Positions 33,459-44,747 are shown, counted from the first letter of the stretch. The stretch: 64,000 bases of DNA from Plantago major (GCA_026545765.1 CM048844.1:65595035-65659034), one strand, 5' to 3'. Notes: generated by a model from the letters alone, not told the origin. A program made the numbers and translations.

Positions 33459-34946
33459 ATGTTGAGGGATTCTGAAGAAGAATCCTCAGAAAGGAGAAAC
33501 ATCATTATGGAAAGTGAGGATGACTCTGACGTAGAAAAGCTTGATATGCCTAGTAACAACAAGATGATTCTCAGACATGATGAAGAATTTCCTATGAAAC
33601 TTCCAGAAATGGAAACTGAATATATTCATCATGCAGCTATCTCTGGAAATAATCTCTCTGAAAGACATGTTCCAGATAGCTCAAACACTGAACAAGTGTC
33701 AGACATTAATTGCCCTTCTGAGGAGCAAAAAGTCTTAGATACTGAAAAAGTATCAAATCAAAATCCCAGTGATTCACATTCAAATCATTTGGATATTGAT
33801 CCTACTAGCACTAAACTTATGGTGAGATGGATCAAGGATCATCCTGCAAAAGATGTGATTGGACCAATTAATCAAGGTGTTAGGACTAGGAGAGCAATAG
33901 CTGAAAATGCTAATTCTCTCTTTGGATGTTTCATCTCAAATATTGAACCTAAAAATATAGAAGAAGCATTAGGAGACCAAGACTCGATCTCTGCAATGCA
34001 AGAAGAGTTGGATCAATTTGAGAGAAACAAAGTCTGGAAACTAGTTCCGTTTGTGGAAGGAATATCTGTGATTGGAACTAAATGGGTTTTCAAAAACAAA
34101 ATGAATGAATCTGGTGACATAACCAGAAACAAAGCAAGATTGGTTGCCAAGGGATTTACCCAGACTGAAGGCTTAGATTTTGATGAGTCATATGCACCAG
34201 TTGCCAGATTTGATGCAATAAGACTCTTTCTAGCCTTTGCAGCTCACAAAGATTTTAAAGTTTATCAGATGGATGTCAAAAGTGCATTCTTGAACGGTGA
34301 ACTTGCAGAAGAAGTTTATGTTGAGCAACCACCTGGCTTTGAAGTTTCCTCAGAAAGTAGAATGGTCTATGAACTACAGAAAGCTCTGTATGGACTGAAA
34401 CAGGCTCCAAGAGCATGGTATGAAACTTTGGCCAAATACCTTCTGGAAAGTGGTTTCAAGAAAGGTGAAGTTGATAAAACTTTATTTACCTTAAATCATG
34501 ATGGGAAACTACTCTTAGTTCAAGTATATGTTGATGACATCATATTTGGATCTAAGGACAAGCAACATTGTAATGACTTTGCAAATCTCATGAAAAGTAA
34601 GTTTGAGATGAGCATGATGGGAGAAATAAATTATTTTCTAGGATTGCAAGTGAAGCAACTCAATGATGGAATATTCATTAGTCAAACAAAGTATGCAAAA
34701 GATATGCTCACAAAATTCAATCTTAAGCCTTCTGAAAAAAATGCTCAGATACCTATGAGCATTGGAACCAAAATGACCTATACTGAATCAGATAAGAGTG
34801 TTGAAGAACATAAGTATAGGAAATTGATAGGTTCACTACTTTACCTCACTGCAAGTAGACCTGATATTCAATACGCCGTTGGAGTGTGTGCTAGATTTTA
34901 GACAAATCCGATGCAAACACACTATAACATTGCTATGAAAATATTA
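33459..34946 (+). pseudogene. Copia reverse transcriptase
   Basis: Open frame 33459-34901 (480 codons). A charged, Glu/Ser-rich linker precedes the RT body: [66 protein letters not shown] and the catalytic box [10 protein letters not shown], with both Asp present. It ends ...[28 protein letters not shown] then a stop at 34899-34901. A second stop follows near 34950, then RNase H continues. RT copies the RNA; the core is well preserved, the stops are few. Confidence 0.88.
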
Positions 34947-34952
34947 AGGTAG

Positions 34953-35480
34953 GTAAAAGGTACAGAAGATGTAGGATTGTGGTATCCTAAAGAAAGCGGA
35001 TTGAGTTTAGCTGGGTACTCAGACGCTGATTATGCTGGATCACTGCTTGATAGGAAAAGCACCTCAGGAACTTGTCAGTTTCTGGGTACTAGACTTATCT
35101 CGTGGTTTAGCAAGAAGAAAAACTCAATTGCAACTTCTACCACAGAGGCTGAATATATTGCTGCTGGTTGTTGTGCAACACAAATTCTGTGGATACAACA
35201 ACAACTTAAAGACTATGGACTCGATGAAAAGAAAACTCCCATTTTCTGTGACAACACAAGTGCTATTGTGATTACACAGAATCCTAAATTTCATGCCAGA
35301 ACAAAGCATATTGGTGTTAGACATCACTTCATCAGAGACCATGTTGAAAAAGGCAATATAGAGATACTCAAGATTGGCACTGAAGACCAACTTGCAGATA
35401 TCTTCACTAAGCCACTACAAGAAAGTAGATTCTTAGCCTTAAGACATAGTCTTGGACTAATGGAACTACCAATGAACTGA
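34953..35480 (+). CDS. Copia RNase H
   Basis: Continues the RT polyprotein after the stops. Motifs: GYSDADYAGSLLDRKSTSG (first Asp), TTEAEYIAAGCC (Glu), IFCDNTSAI (Asp), and the C-terminal KHIGVRHHFIRDHV ... DQLADIFTKPL, all standard for copia elements. The enzyme removes RNA from the RNA-DNA hybrid. It ends LMELPMN at a natural stop (35478-35480). The hairpin array starts 14 bp later. Confidence 0.88.
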   Translation, partial: VKGTEDVGLWYPKESGLSLAGYSDADYAGSLLDRKSTSGTCQFLGTRLISWFSKKKNSIATSTTEAEYIAAGCCATQILWIQQQLKDYGLDEKKTPIFCDNTSAIVITQNPKFHARTKHIGVRHHFIRDHVEKGNIEILKIGTEDQLADIFTKPLQESRFLALRHSLGLMELPMN

Positions 35481-35493
35481 AAAAGTTCAGGAA

Positions 35494-35660
35494 TCTGGAA
35501 TGGGCATCCAGAGAAGAGGTAGCTGGAACGGGCATCCAGAGAAGAGGTATCTGGAACGGGCATCCAGAGAAGAGAAAAGAGAAATCTGGAACGGGTATCC
35601 AGAAGTCAAAAAGGCTAAAGAACAAAAAGACAGCTTAAGATCTCTGAGACGGGAACTCAG
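35494..35660 (+). repeat. Array of five short hairpin repeats after RNase H
   Basis: Four near-identical stem-loops of the form TCTGG-AACGGGCAT-CCAGA at 35494-35512, 35523-35540, 35550-35568 and 35585-35603, spaced about 28, 28 and 35 bp, separated by purine-rich GAGAAGAGG. A fifth, CTGAG-ACGGGAA-CTCAG type, at 35644-35660 has another stem but keeps the ACGGG loop. Loop conservation with a changed stem suggests an RNA element. Confidence 0.75.
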
Positions 35661-35703
35661 ATATCTGAATCACTCTATGAACGGGGAACACAAAGGAGAA
35701 TAG

Positions 35704-36310
35704 TACAACTATCTGCAGTCAACTACTCTCTTGAAATTCGCATTATTTCTATCTTGATGAAAAACTTGGAAAAATCCTAAGTATAAGACAAATTCAGATG
35801 CAAACAGTGTTCTTGGTCATACAAAAACGTGATTCAGATAGCTAATAGCCAAAATTCATTAAATGGGCACAATTACACTTGTTTATTGTGATCATTGCTG
35901 AAGAAGCAATGGTGACCCTTGATGAAATTAAGCGTTTGATCTATACGGTGGAAATTAATTCGCAGTAAATAGTGGACTGTAAAAAAAAATTCTGACAAAG
36001 CCCACTTTGCATTTAATGCCGAACTAGCTTTTGCTCACGCCTGCTTGCAAATCACAGATACGTACATACAAAATCAATTTGTATGTATTTGTCTGTTGAG
36101 ATTCTATTGCTATATATATAGGATTTTGGCAAAAGAAATCACTTTCGCCTAATCCAAAATTCCGACTTGCACAAAAATAGCAAAACCTTCTCTTGATTCT
36201 CTGCAAACCTTCTACAATCTCTGCAAATCAAGATTAAGTTTTTCTGCAAAAAATTACTGAATCAAATCACTTTCAAACACCAATCCAAATTCCCTACACT
36301 ATATAAAGAG
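35704..36310 (+). other. Spacer with candidate promoter and 5' UTR of the accessory gene
   Basis: About 600 bp with no coding evidence. It includes the TATA box at 36110-36122 and a pyrimidine/A-rich leader up to the ATG at 36311. Confidence 0.5.
36110..36122 (+). promoter_or_regulatory. TATA box of the copia accessory gene
   Basis: CTATATATATAGG about 190 bp upstream of the ATG at 36311, followed by a C/A-rich leader typical of plant 5' UTRs. It suggests that the accessory gene has its own transcript. Confidence 0.45.
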
Positions 36311-38216
36311 ATGGCCCCAAAGAATTCTTCCACACAGAAATCTCAATCCTCCACTGGTACTGCTGAAAAGCAAACACCAGAGTTGGTTATTGTGAACAAC
36401 CGACTGGTAGGAGATTTTAATCCTGACCATTGGACTTCAAATCACAGAATGATTTGGGGTGGTGCCATGGTTGAGGAATACCTCACGGCTGCAATAGAGA
36501 ACCAAGCCGACAGAAAGCTGATTCTTGACATGCTTGAAAAGGCACAAATCAAGGGTTTTCTATCTGCTCGCCCAAGTGGAATTTCATCACTCGATGTGTT
36601 GGAATTTTACAACAACTCCAGGATAATTTCCTGTGTTTCTGAAGGCACTGCAATAGTGTTCATCAAAACCTCACCCAAGGAAAGGAAATCCTACGGACTT
36701 AACAACTTTCTGTAAGTTGTTTGAGTTTCAAAATCTTGGAAAGGATTTTGAAATAAACACCAAGGATGATGATCTCCTCGAAGGTGTTAAACAATTGTAC
36801 AGTGACGTGTGTGATCTTGAAAAATCAGATACACCCACTGAGTTCAAGCTTGCTGACATCCGAACCAGACATCTGATGGTTCACTGGGATGTATTGGCCT
36901 GCATTCTTCACAGATGCTTCGATGGTCTACAAGGAGGTGCTGACCAGATAAGCCAAGAACGATGGATCATGATGTTCTTGCTGAATCAACAAGACAAAAG
37001 GCTGGAAAACCCTTTTAACTAGGGAAAGTACGCCTTCATGAAGTTTGTAAAGAAGATTCAAGGCTTCGAGCCTAAGATCGCCAAAGGACTAGCTGAGCGA
37101 AAGGCCACAGTAGGCTATGGTCTGAAGATATGCTACTTGCTGGAAAAGCTTGGCATTGAGCTCAGAGAGACGGCTGAAATCGCCAACAGTAACCTGCTCT
37201 ACAAATATGAGTATACGAACTTGATGAAAAAGGTTACTCGGTCTCAGAAAGGTTCTAAGAAGCGAAAGTCTGAAAAGGTATCTGAAGAAAAGGTTGCGAC
37301 CAAGATGCCCAGAACTTCAAGAAAGAAGTCTGCTGGCAAATCAGAAGACACACCCATTGAGGTTGTCGATTCTCAGATATTTGCAGGCCTTGCCGATGAA
37401 CAAATTAATACAGATGAACTCATCAACGCTGCAAAAGAGGTATCAACTACTGAACAAGTAGACTTAGCAAGAGAAAGTGTTTTCAGAAATGTGAAGACTA
37501 TTACAGAAAGCCTTGCTGATGAACTCATAAATGCTACCAAAAGTGGTAAAAAACACCAAGCCCTATCTGCAGAAACCGCAGGAATTATGGACCAATCAGT
37601 TCCTAATGCTGATGAGAGCTCTGACGATGAAGATGATGAACTAGTCATCTCTCAAGTCCTAGAAAGAACAAAGAGGGCTAAGGTTACTGTAACAGTAACT
37701 GGTGATAAGGTTTCTGAAGAAGAACCTACACCTCAGGTTGCTGAACAAGCACCTATAGCAAAGGTTGTTGGTGCAAACACATCATCAGGGAACGTTTCTT
37801 ACGCACAACTTCAAGAAGCCCTGATGAGTGGTAATTTAGTGCTGGCAGATGCTGATGAAAATGCCACATCTAAAAATCTGGAAGAACACTCTACTGACCG
37901 ATCTTCTGCTTCCAGACAATAAAAACCACAACAGCCACAACTGGTTGATGAAATGGTAAATGAACTCCATTTCGAATTACCAGCATTACAACACGCTGAA
38001 GAAAATCCTGCAAAAGAGCAGGTTCCCCAACTCGACAAGAGGGATCAAACTGAGACATCTACTCAGAATGATCAACCAGGGGAGGAAACTGAGTTGCACA
38101 CTCAGGAAAGGTGTGAAGTACCTAAAACTTCAAACAAAGAAGTTGTACTGGAACAAGAAGACCAAAGTATAAAAGGGTCACAAGTTCCAGAGACCAATCA
38201 GCCTGACAATGCTCAG
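36311..38216 (+). pseudogene. Copia accessory (env-like) gene, exon 1
   Basis: Starts at ATG 36311 (MAPKNSS, Ser/Thr-rich). A globular part (about 36400-37020) contains LVGDFNPDHWTSNHRMIWGG, a LEFYNNSRI block and RHLMVHWDVLACIL. It is followed by a basic stretch (KKRKSEK) and a long acidic, Glu/Ser/Thr-rich disordered part. A frameshift lies near 36714, and single in-frame stops at 37020 and 37920. Otherwise one frame runs to the donor CAG|GTAG at 38217. In sireviruses an env-like gene occupies this position; I see no clear signal peptide or membrane segment, so envelope function is not supported here. The globular part faintly resembles ORF2 of elements A and D. Confidence 0.65.
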
Positions 38217-39273
38217 GTAGCTGAATGGTTTAACTCCTACGTACCTTGTGAAAAATTTTATGCTTGTATATCTTGTTACTTATATAAAAAAATTCTTTGT
38301 TACAGGCTGAGTTAGAAACACAGAAACAAGAGGAAGCTGGAAAGCTTGCCTCAGAAACTGAGAAGGAGGTTACCCCAACCTCACCTCTTAAGAAATCTGA
38401 GCCTGTACTAAAGGTGATAATTGATTCTTAAGATAACACTTTTCAGTCATTTGTCTATGTGCTTAATCATTTAAAGTAAATGTTTCTAACAGGCTCCAAC
38501 TGAGAAAGAGGAAGATAAGGCAGAAATGCCAGAGACGAACCCAGAGACCGACAAGGTTTTTGAAGAACACATCATTGAGCCTTCTAGCATGAAGGTACAT
38601 AAAAAAAATCAGTGATAAGTATTCTTCATCATGGGTTATCTTAAACTTCTTCTAAAATATTCAATACTTTCTACTTACAGGCTCATTCAGAAGTAGAAAT
38701 GCAAAGGGAAAAAATTGCGACATCCCCTGCATCAATGGAAATTGATGAAGCTCCGAAGGCAACATCACAGGAAAGAATACCAGAAACTGAGAAAGTTTCT
38801 GAGAAAAATGACTCTGAGCTTCCTATTGAGGAAGTAAGTCCAAAACTCAGAACTCATTAAAGCATTTTTGCACAAATTCTTTCAAATAATTTCCTAAGTA
38901 TTGTATTAATCTTAATTCTCAGGTTCAAGAAAGAAAGGTTGATGAAGACCAGACTTCCAAGTCTCCACCTCACAACAAGATATCTGAGACACCAATTGTC
39001 TCAGTAGCACAAGTCTCTGAGCCTGAAGTACTTACTCACGTAACTCAGAAACTAAACTACACTTCTACTCAGATATCTACAAAAGTTTTGAAGCTCACTC
39101 AAAACTCTTTCTTTCAGGCTCAAACGAGTGCAAAGCAGGCTCCCAATGATGAGAAAAGGGACCTACTTCCCTTCTTCAAAGCTCAAACCCTGCCAAAGCA
39201 TATTCAATGCTTCAAGAAATGGCAAAGGTTAAGGTGCTCTGATCTCTCTGAAATATTGAGAATCACAGATTAA
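38217..39273 (+). pseudogene. Copia accessory gene, exons 2-6 with five apparent introns
   Basis: Introns at 38217-38305, 38414-38492, 38595-38680, 38834-38922 and 39028-39117 (79-90 bp each, GT...AG, A/T-rich with polypyrimidine ends). Exons: 38306-38413 (36 codons), 38493-38594 (34), 38681-38833 (51), 38923-39027 (35), 39118-39273 (52 with stop). Every intron is phase 0, and four of the five downstream exons start AG|GCT. The encoded segments are short, charged and disordered (AELETQKQ, APTEKEED, AHSEVEMQ ...). Without splicing most introns break the frame. The end abuts the LINE, so the last codons may be foreign. Splicing is inferred. Confidence 0.6.
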
Positions 39274-40985
39274 CCAACCAGACGCGCACGAGCTCTTGAC
39301 TTGGAGACGTATATCCATGCAATGTTCCCTACCGAACAGACATTAGGAGCTTTAACTTTCCTGACCAAGCATCTAGCAGAGCTAGTAAGAAACTTTCCAT
39401 TTGAAGAATTTTTCCATAGAGGTTGAGCAGGTACAGTTAAATCAACTTTAGTATCAAGAAAAAGAGAAGTACCAATAGGGTAAGGAAGTTCCACTCTGAT
39501 TTTATCCAAATCCCATCTGTTTAAGATATGCCAGTCTTGCACTATAGAGTAATCTATAGAAGGACTGAGGGCCAAGCTTCGCAACTCAGAAGGGGATAAG
39601 GAGACATTTACCCAATGGTCATATAAGAAATACAGTTTACCATGACATGGAATCCAAAACATATGATCTTGAGTAAGTTTGTTAGCTTTTAACAATCTTT
39701 TCCATATTACAGAATCTCCAGGTTTAGGGAAACACTCCCCAGGGAATCTATTCCTAGCATACTTATGGTGCATAAAATTGGCCCAGAGAGACTTATTTTC
39801 TCTGAACTTGAACCAGAGTTTCATACCAAAAGCAATAGCCACGTCAGCAAGACTCAGAATATTCAGACAATTCTCCTTCAAGGGAAAACACAAATTTTTC
39901 CAAACAGTCCAATGTACAGATTTCTTTTCAATGGAAGATCCACAAAAAAATCTAGCAAAAATCTTTTCTATTTCTTTCATAACAGAAACAGGAGGATCAA
40001 GAGCTTGTAACAGGTACAAAGGCAAAGCATTTAAAACACTTTTTATCAGAGTAATTCTTCCTCCTTGAGACATAATGTCCAAGTTCCATCCAGAAAATCT
40101 AGCTTTAATCTTGTCTATTAAAGGCAAAAATAAAATCTTCTTTTTCTTTCCATTAGCAAGAGGAGCACCTAGATAGGTGAAGGGAAAAGACAAGAGGGGC
40201 ATACCCAGAATGTTTGAAACCACAGAGGAGGAAGCTCTTTTTCCAGGCAAAAAACCAGTTTTGTGAAGATTTATCTTTTGACCAGTTTCAAACTCATAAT
40301 CAGAAAAAAAGGTTTTCAGCAGATTTAAATTACCTTAACTACCATTGCAGAAAATTATGCAATCATCAGCATAAGCTAGACGAGTAACAAGTATACCTTT
40401 AGGTACCACATAATACATAGAAGGATTCTCAGCAAAGAGAGCATTAAGGGACCTAGAAAGGTATTCACTCATCAAAATGAACAGGGTAGCAGATAAAGGA
40501 TCTCCTTGCCTCAAGCCTCTATGAGCTTGAAAGTAACCATAGATTTCACCATTTACAATGGTTCTATAATGATAGCTTGTCACAATGTTCATGACCAAAG
40601 TAATCCAATCATTATGAAAACCAAAAGAAGCAAGCACTGAAGCTAAAAAGGACCAATGTACTCTGTCATAAGCTTTCATCATGTCTAACTTTACAATGAC
40701 ATTGGAACCTCTAGTTGTATTGTCAACTCCAAGAGACATTTCTTGTGCCAATAGAGTGTTATCTATGATAGCTCTATTCTTTACAAAACCACTTTGATTT
40801 TTTGAAATTAGAGAGGGGAGAAAACAAGCCAATCTATCATTTAGCAATTTAGACAAAAAATTTTACATGTTAGAGCACAAACTGATAGGCCTGTAGTCAC
40901 TCCACTCTTGAGGGGAGGTTTTTTTAGGAATAAGAGCTAATAAAGTGTGACAAAAACCAGGAGGGATAACATTACCATTGAAAAA
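39274..40985 (-). pseudogene. LINE reverse transcriptase
   Basis: Minus strand, from about 40985. RT motifs: FFNGNVIPPGF, a YRPISLC block (with a stop near 40860), KNQSGFVKNRAIIDN, VKLDMMKAYDRVHW, RGLRQGDPLSATLF and the catalytic box LAYADDCIIF. A stop near 40333 separates the thumb and C-terminal part: FTYLGAPLA, WNLDIMSQGGRITLIKSVL, SVHWTVWKNLCFP, WKRLL. The zinc-binding end expected after the last segment is absent. RT primes on nicked target DNA in LINEs. Stops and truncation make it dead. Confidence 0.85.
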
Positions 40986-42760
40986 CTTGTTTGAATTGGA
41001 AGTGGAGCTTGAACAACTTCCTCCTCCCTTTGATCTACAGGATCAGTAGAAAGAGGAGTGTACTTCATGGTTGTGTCTGATTGTTCTTTTGCTTCATCAT
41101 CAAAATTATCTTCTGATTCATTCATAGGTACATGATTTGCCCCATCAAGTGATCTTCTTCTTCTTTCCTGCAAAAAGTAAGGTTCTGACATAAGTGTAAC
41201 TCCATTCTTTCTCCTAACATTCATATAAGAAGGTAAAAGAGCATCTTCCCTAGTAGTTGAATCCCCAGATTTCTGTGAGCATGTGTCTTCTTCTCCATCA
41301 GAGGAAGAAGAAGCACTGATACCATCTACTTGATCTCTAGTAGAGAGAAGAGCAACTTCTTTCAGATTATTGTAATGCTGTTGCAACAACATGGCTCTTC
41401 CTTCAGAGGTAGAGCTATTGAAAGCTTCAATGGGAGATTCTATAGGATCATATAGAGGAGAGAACCTGTTCTCCTCTGATGCATTTCCAGAAGAATCACT
41501 ACTCACATCTTTAGCTGGAGCATTTTTTGTACCTGCCAAGTTAGTACCAGAGGACTGAGCAATAGGAGGGTTCCTCCCTGGAAGAGGAAGAGTCCTAAAG
41601 GTTTTATTTTTCAATAAGTGCCCAAAAACATCATAAGAAGCTCTGATTCTTTTATTTTTCTTTCCCACTTTTTGAAAGCCATCTGTTACAGGGACTTGAA
41701 TATCCAAGGGAGAAATTCCAGGGGGGAGGATTACCAAGATTAGCATTAACAGTTCCATTCCCTTCATCAGATGTTTTTAAAGAGGGATTCTATTTAAAGC
41801 ATTCAGTTATTCCATGTCCTAATTTAGTACAGAAGGTACAATATTTAGGATAATCATCATAAACAACTTCCACACAGTGGGATATACCACCTGCATCAAC
41901 AATGATCGAAGTAGGAGGGGACACAGAAGCATCAACTTCAACACAAACTTTAGCTTTAGTTAACACAGATCGGTGTGCAGTGGCCTGATCCATTCTCAAA
42001 GGATTACCAATTAATTTTCAATCTCAAAGAGAGCTTCAACATGAAATAACATATTCAGAAGTTTTTTGAAAGTAATCCAACAGGGGACAATAGGGGAATC
42101 AATTTCAGGGGTATAACTCGGGGTCCATTTGGTGAGAACTAACGTAGATCCAGCCAGAAACAATGAGCCTTTAAGCCAGAGTTTTGTGAAATCTTCTTCC
42201 AAAAAAAGAGTTATAATCAAGTGTCTATAGTCTAGCATACTAAGTGAAAAACCCTTTCTCAGATTCAGTTTCTTAAAATATGGCATAATTTCACTTATTT
42301 TTGGCGGTACCTTACCCATAAACTTACCAACCAGCGTAAGAGAGAAAGGAGTGGCCAAGGCTTTTACTTCTGCATCAGAGAAGCTAATAGCCGGTTTACC
42401 TTCCACCACATAAGATTCCTTGGTTTGAATCAGCTCACGAGGTTTGCATTTCAACTTTTGAGAAGAGAGAGACGGATGAGCAGTAGATACGGTCGGTACA
42501 CCTTCAACAGGCTTGTTTGCAGCTTCAACAAAGTTCATGCAAGGAGATCTCAGATCTGGATTTGGAGAGGCAGAAGGCACAAGGTAGGGATTTGAGGGGG
42601 AGGAGGAGAAGAGATCTGAGAAGAGGGAGGACGAAGCTTGGGTCTGGGAAATCTGGATAAGGATGAAACAACATCTAGCCATTGATTCGGAAGCTCGGAC
42701 CTGAGGAGAAGGGAAGGAAGCGGGGGAGGAAAAGAAGGTCGATTTGTAGAGGTAGCCATG
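40986..42760 (-). pseudogene. LINE ORF1 with DUF4283 and zinc knuckle
   Basis: Minus strand from ATG 42760 with frameshifts near 42660 and stops near 42010 and 41790. Proline-rich start, then a DUF4283 block: LVGKFMGKVPPKISEIM, KLNLRKGFSLSMLDYRHLIITL, LKGSLFLAGSTLVLTKWTP, IVPCWITFKKL. Then a CCHC knuckle (CTFCTKLGHGITEC) and an acidic Ser-rich tail (to 40986). Plant L1 ORF1 proteins of this make-up bind element RNA. The endonuclease that should follow is deleted: the ORF1 tail is joined directly to RT. Confidence 0.8.
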
Positions 42761-42881
42761 AGGGCGGAGCCCTAGCAGCTAAAGGCTGCTAGAGACGGAA
42801 CATGATAAACGGAAGAAACTAGGGTTTCTTAGGGAGAGAAAACATTAGAGAGAAGATTTTTGGTCTCCGTTTCCTTTTGTG

Positions 42882-43088
42882 TACCTTGTCTTGTTCTTGT
42901 TAGATTTTATTCTAGGGTTGAAGTATCACTATCCACACTATCTATTTAGAACCAACACAAGCGAGTCTATTCTATAAAACTAGCTTAATCAATTCCCTTG
43001 AGATCGACCTTGTGGTTTAAGCCTTGTATGTCTATAACAATCGTTTTACAACTTGTGTTAATATAAGTATTAAATTTTGAGCGAAACA
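42882..43088 (+). repeat. Fragment (3' end) of an internal B LTR
   Basis: Matches 13269-13475 of the B LTR; its 5' part is lost beyond the LINE. It ends GAGCGAAACA (elsewhere GAGCGCATCA). PBS TGGCGCTGCTGCCGGGGA follows at 43095-43112. Confidence 0.8.
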
Positions 43089-43312
43089 AAATTTTGGCGC
43101 TGCTGCCGGGGAATTAATTTCTACATTCTTTTAGAGTAGGAACAATTGTGTTCGTTGCGTCTGTTTTTATTTTTCTTATATTTCAAAAAAAAAATCAAAG
43201 GGAAAAAAATTCAAAAAATAGTTCTATTGCCTCGTTAGAATGGAAACTTCTAATTTAACTTACAGGAACGGGTCCTGCTTTTGAGTTCAGTTGTTGGTTT
43301 CATTTCAGGTTT

Positions 43313-44747
43313 ATGCAAGGGAGAGGATCGCTGAAATCACCGTTGAGTGCGCGTAACGACGAGGTGGAATGGATAATCCAGGAGCTAAGAAGAAACTTGA
43401 TGAAAGTTAATATGGAGAAAGAAAACACAAGTGCCAATGCAACCATTAATGCAAATGTTGTGGCAAACACACTTGCAGATGCTGTTGCGACCGCCGGTGC
43501 ACCTATGCTGGAGTTCAAGGAGTACATGCAACCCGCGGTGCAAGTGTTCGGATCTCCGATTCAGCTTTCTTCTGCTGCGAGGAACTTGGAGATCAAGAAC
43601 CATCACTTCCACGATATGCCCAAGTTCTATGGGTATGCGGGTGTAATGAAGTTTCTCAAGGAGTTCGAGGCGTTAGTGGAGCAGATTCCTATAGGCAGGA
43701 ATAACGGAGTGACGGACGGAGATGTCCGTAAGAAATTGTTTCCTATGTGTCTGCAGGACTTATCGAAGACATGGCTCCTGCACCTTCCATAGAACTCATT
43801 GAGGGCCTGGGAGGATTTGTACAAGGTTTTCATAGGGAAGTATTTCCCTTACTTGAAGACCTTAAACCTGAGGAGTCTAATCGTGCACTTTCAACAGCGA
43901 TACGATGAGAGTTTGTATGAGGCCAGGGAGCACTTTAAGTACCTGCTGGCCCAATGTCTACACCATTGGTTTGACGTGATGACGTTGTGTCAGAGCTTCT
44001 ATGAGGGGCTTGGCACAACAACGCAGATGCTCGTGGATATGAGCTTGGGTGGCTCTTTAATGCAGAGCACGGCAGAAGTGATCGAGGCGGCCTTTGAGAA
44101 GTTGGCACAAGCGTCTCAGCATAAGGGTGTTCGGGGTCGTGGGAAAGGAAAAGTTGAAGCCAAAGCAGCCGAAGAAGTTGGGGCTCCCAACATCACCCGA
44201 ATGCTAAAGGAAATATAGCAGGCGAAGTTGGCTGCGACAGTTACCGCACCAAGCCTCCAATCCAATGAGGTATGTGGAGTGTGCTATAACATTGGGCACG
44301 GTGCTAACTTGTGCAGGTTGCAACAAGCCAAGGAGATGAACCCACACCTCGTGGAGGAGGTGAACTGGGTCGATAGGCAAGGGGTGAGGCGCCAGGGATT
44401 CGTGCAATTCAGAAAGCTGGCGGAATATGGAGACCGTAGATTGTTGAGCTATTCCAGCAACAATTATGAGAACTATGTGCCTCCTGCACAACCCAGCGAG
44501 GCACCTCAGGAGATGATTGGCCAGGGCGGAGTAACAAAAGATGATCATGGAAAATTCGGATCGCTTTTACAAACACTCAAATGAGGTACATGAGCGGAAT
44601 GACAAGAGGTTGGAGGTACTAAAAAATCCTGCAAGAAGAATCGAGAACATGGTCGGAGAGCTTGTAGGGAGATCACAGACACGGGAGCAGGGAAAATTCC
44701 CGAGCACAACAGCGAAGGCCCAAGCAGTCGATGTAGCAAAGGAATGA
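43313..44747 (+). pseudogene. gag: Element B Gag, second copy
   Basis: Frame from ATG 43313 to 44584 with stops at 43790 and 44216, then a frameshift near 44550 into 44541-44747. Core motifs match the first copy (FHDMPKFYG, FPMCLQDLSKTWLLHLP, LYKVFIGKYFPYLKT). Unlike copy one it keeps the C-terminus: a zinc knuckle CGVCYNIGHGANLC near 44280, then a coiled, charged tail (HERNDKRLEVLKNPARRIENM). It shows what the first B Gag and the related F Gag have lost. Two nonsense changes and one frameshift make it inactive. Confidence 0.82.

Larger units (their letters stand above)
28047..39273 (+). mobile_element. Sirevirus-like Ty1/copia retrotransposon, 3' end deleted
   Basis: Plus-strand element: 5' LTR, PBS to initiator tRNA-Met, Gag with CCHC knuckle, protease, integrase, RT and RNase H in copia order (integrase before RT), then a hairpin array and a long accessory gene. 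A post-pol accessory (env-like) gene and a long coiled-coil Gag are traits of the Sirevirus (SIRE/Maximus) lineage. It is inserted in the G2 5' LTR. The 3' LTR is absent; sequence jumps to a LINE at 39274. Confidence 0.88.
39274..42881 (-). mobile_element. L1-type LINE, 3' truncated and internally deleted
   Basis: Minus-strand non-LTR element. 5' UTR about 42761-42881; ORF1 (DUF4283 and zinc knuckle) 42760-40985; then directly RT, without the endonuclease. The 3' end after the RT C-terminal region and the poly(A) tail are missing at 39274, where copia sequence abuts. Its 5' end lies in an LTR of B (42882). Confidence 0.85.

Noticed and set aside
36311..37022. Copia accessory protein as a true viral envelope protein
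   Set aside because: No signal peptide, membrane span or fusion-like segment is visible; only its position matches env-like genes.
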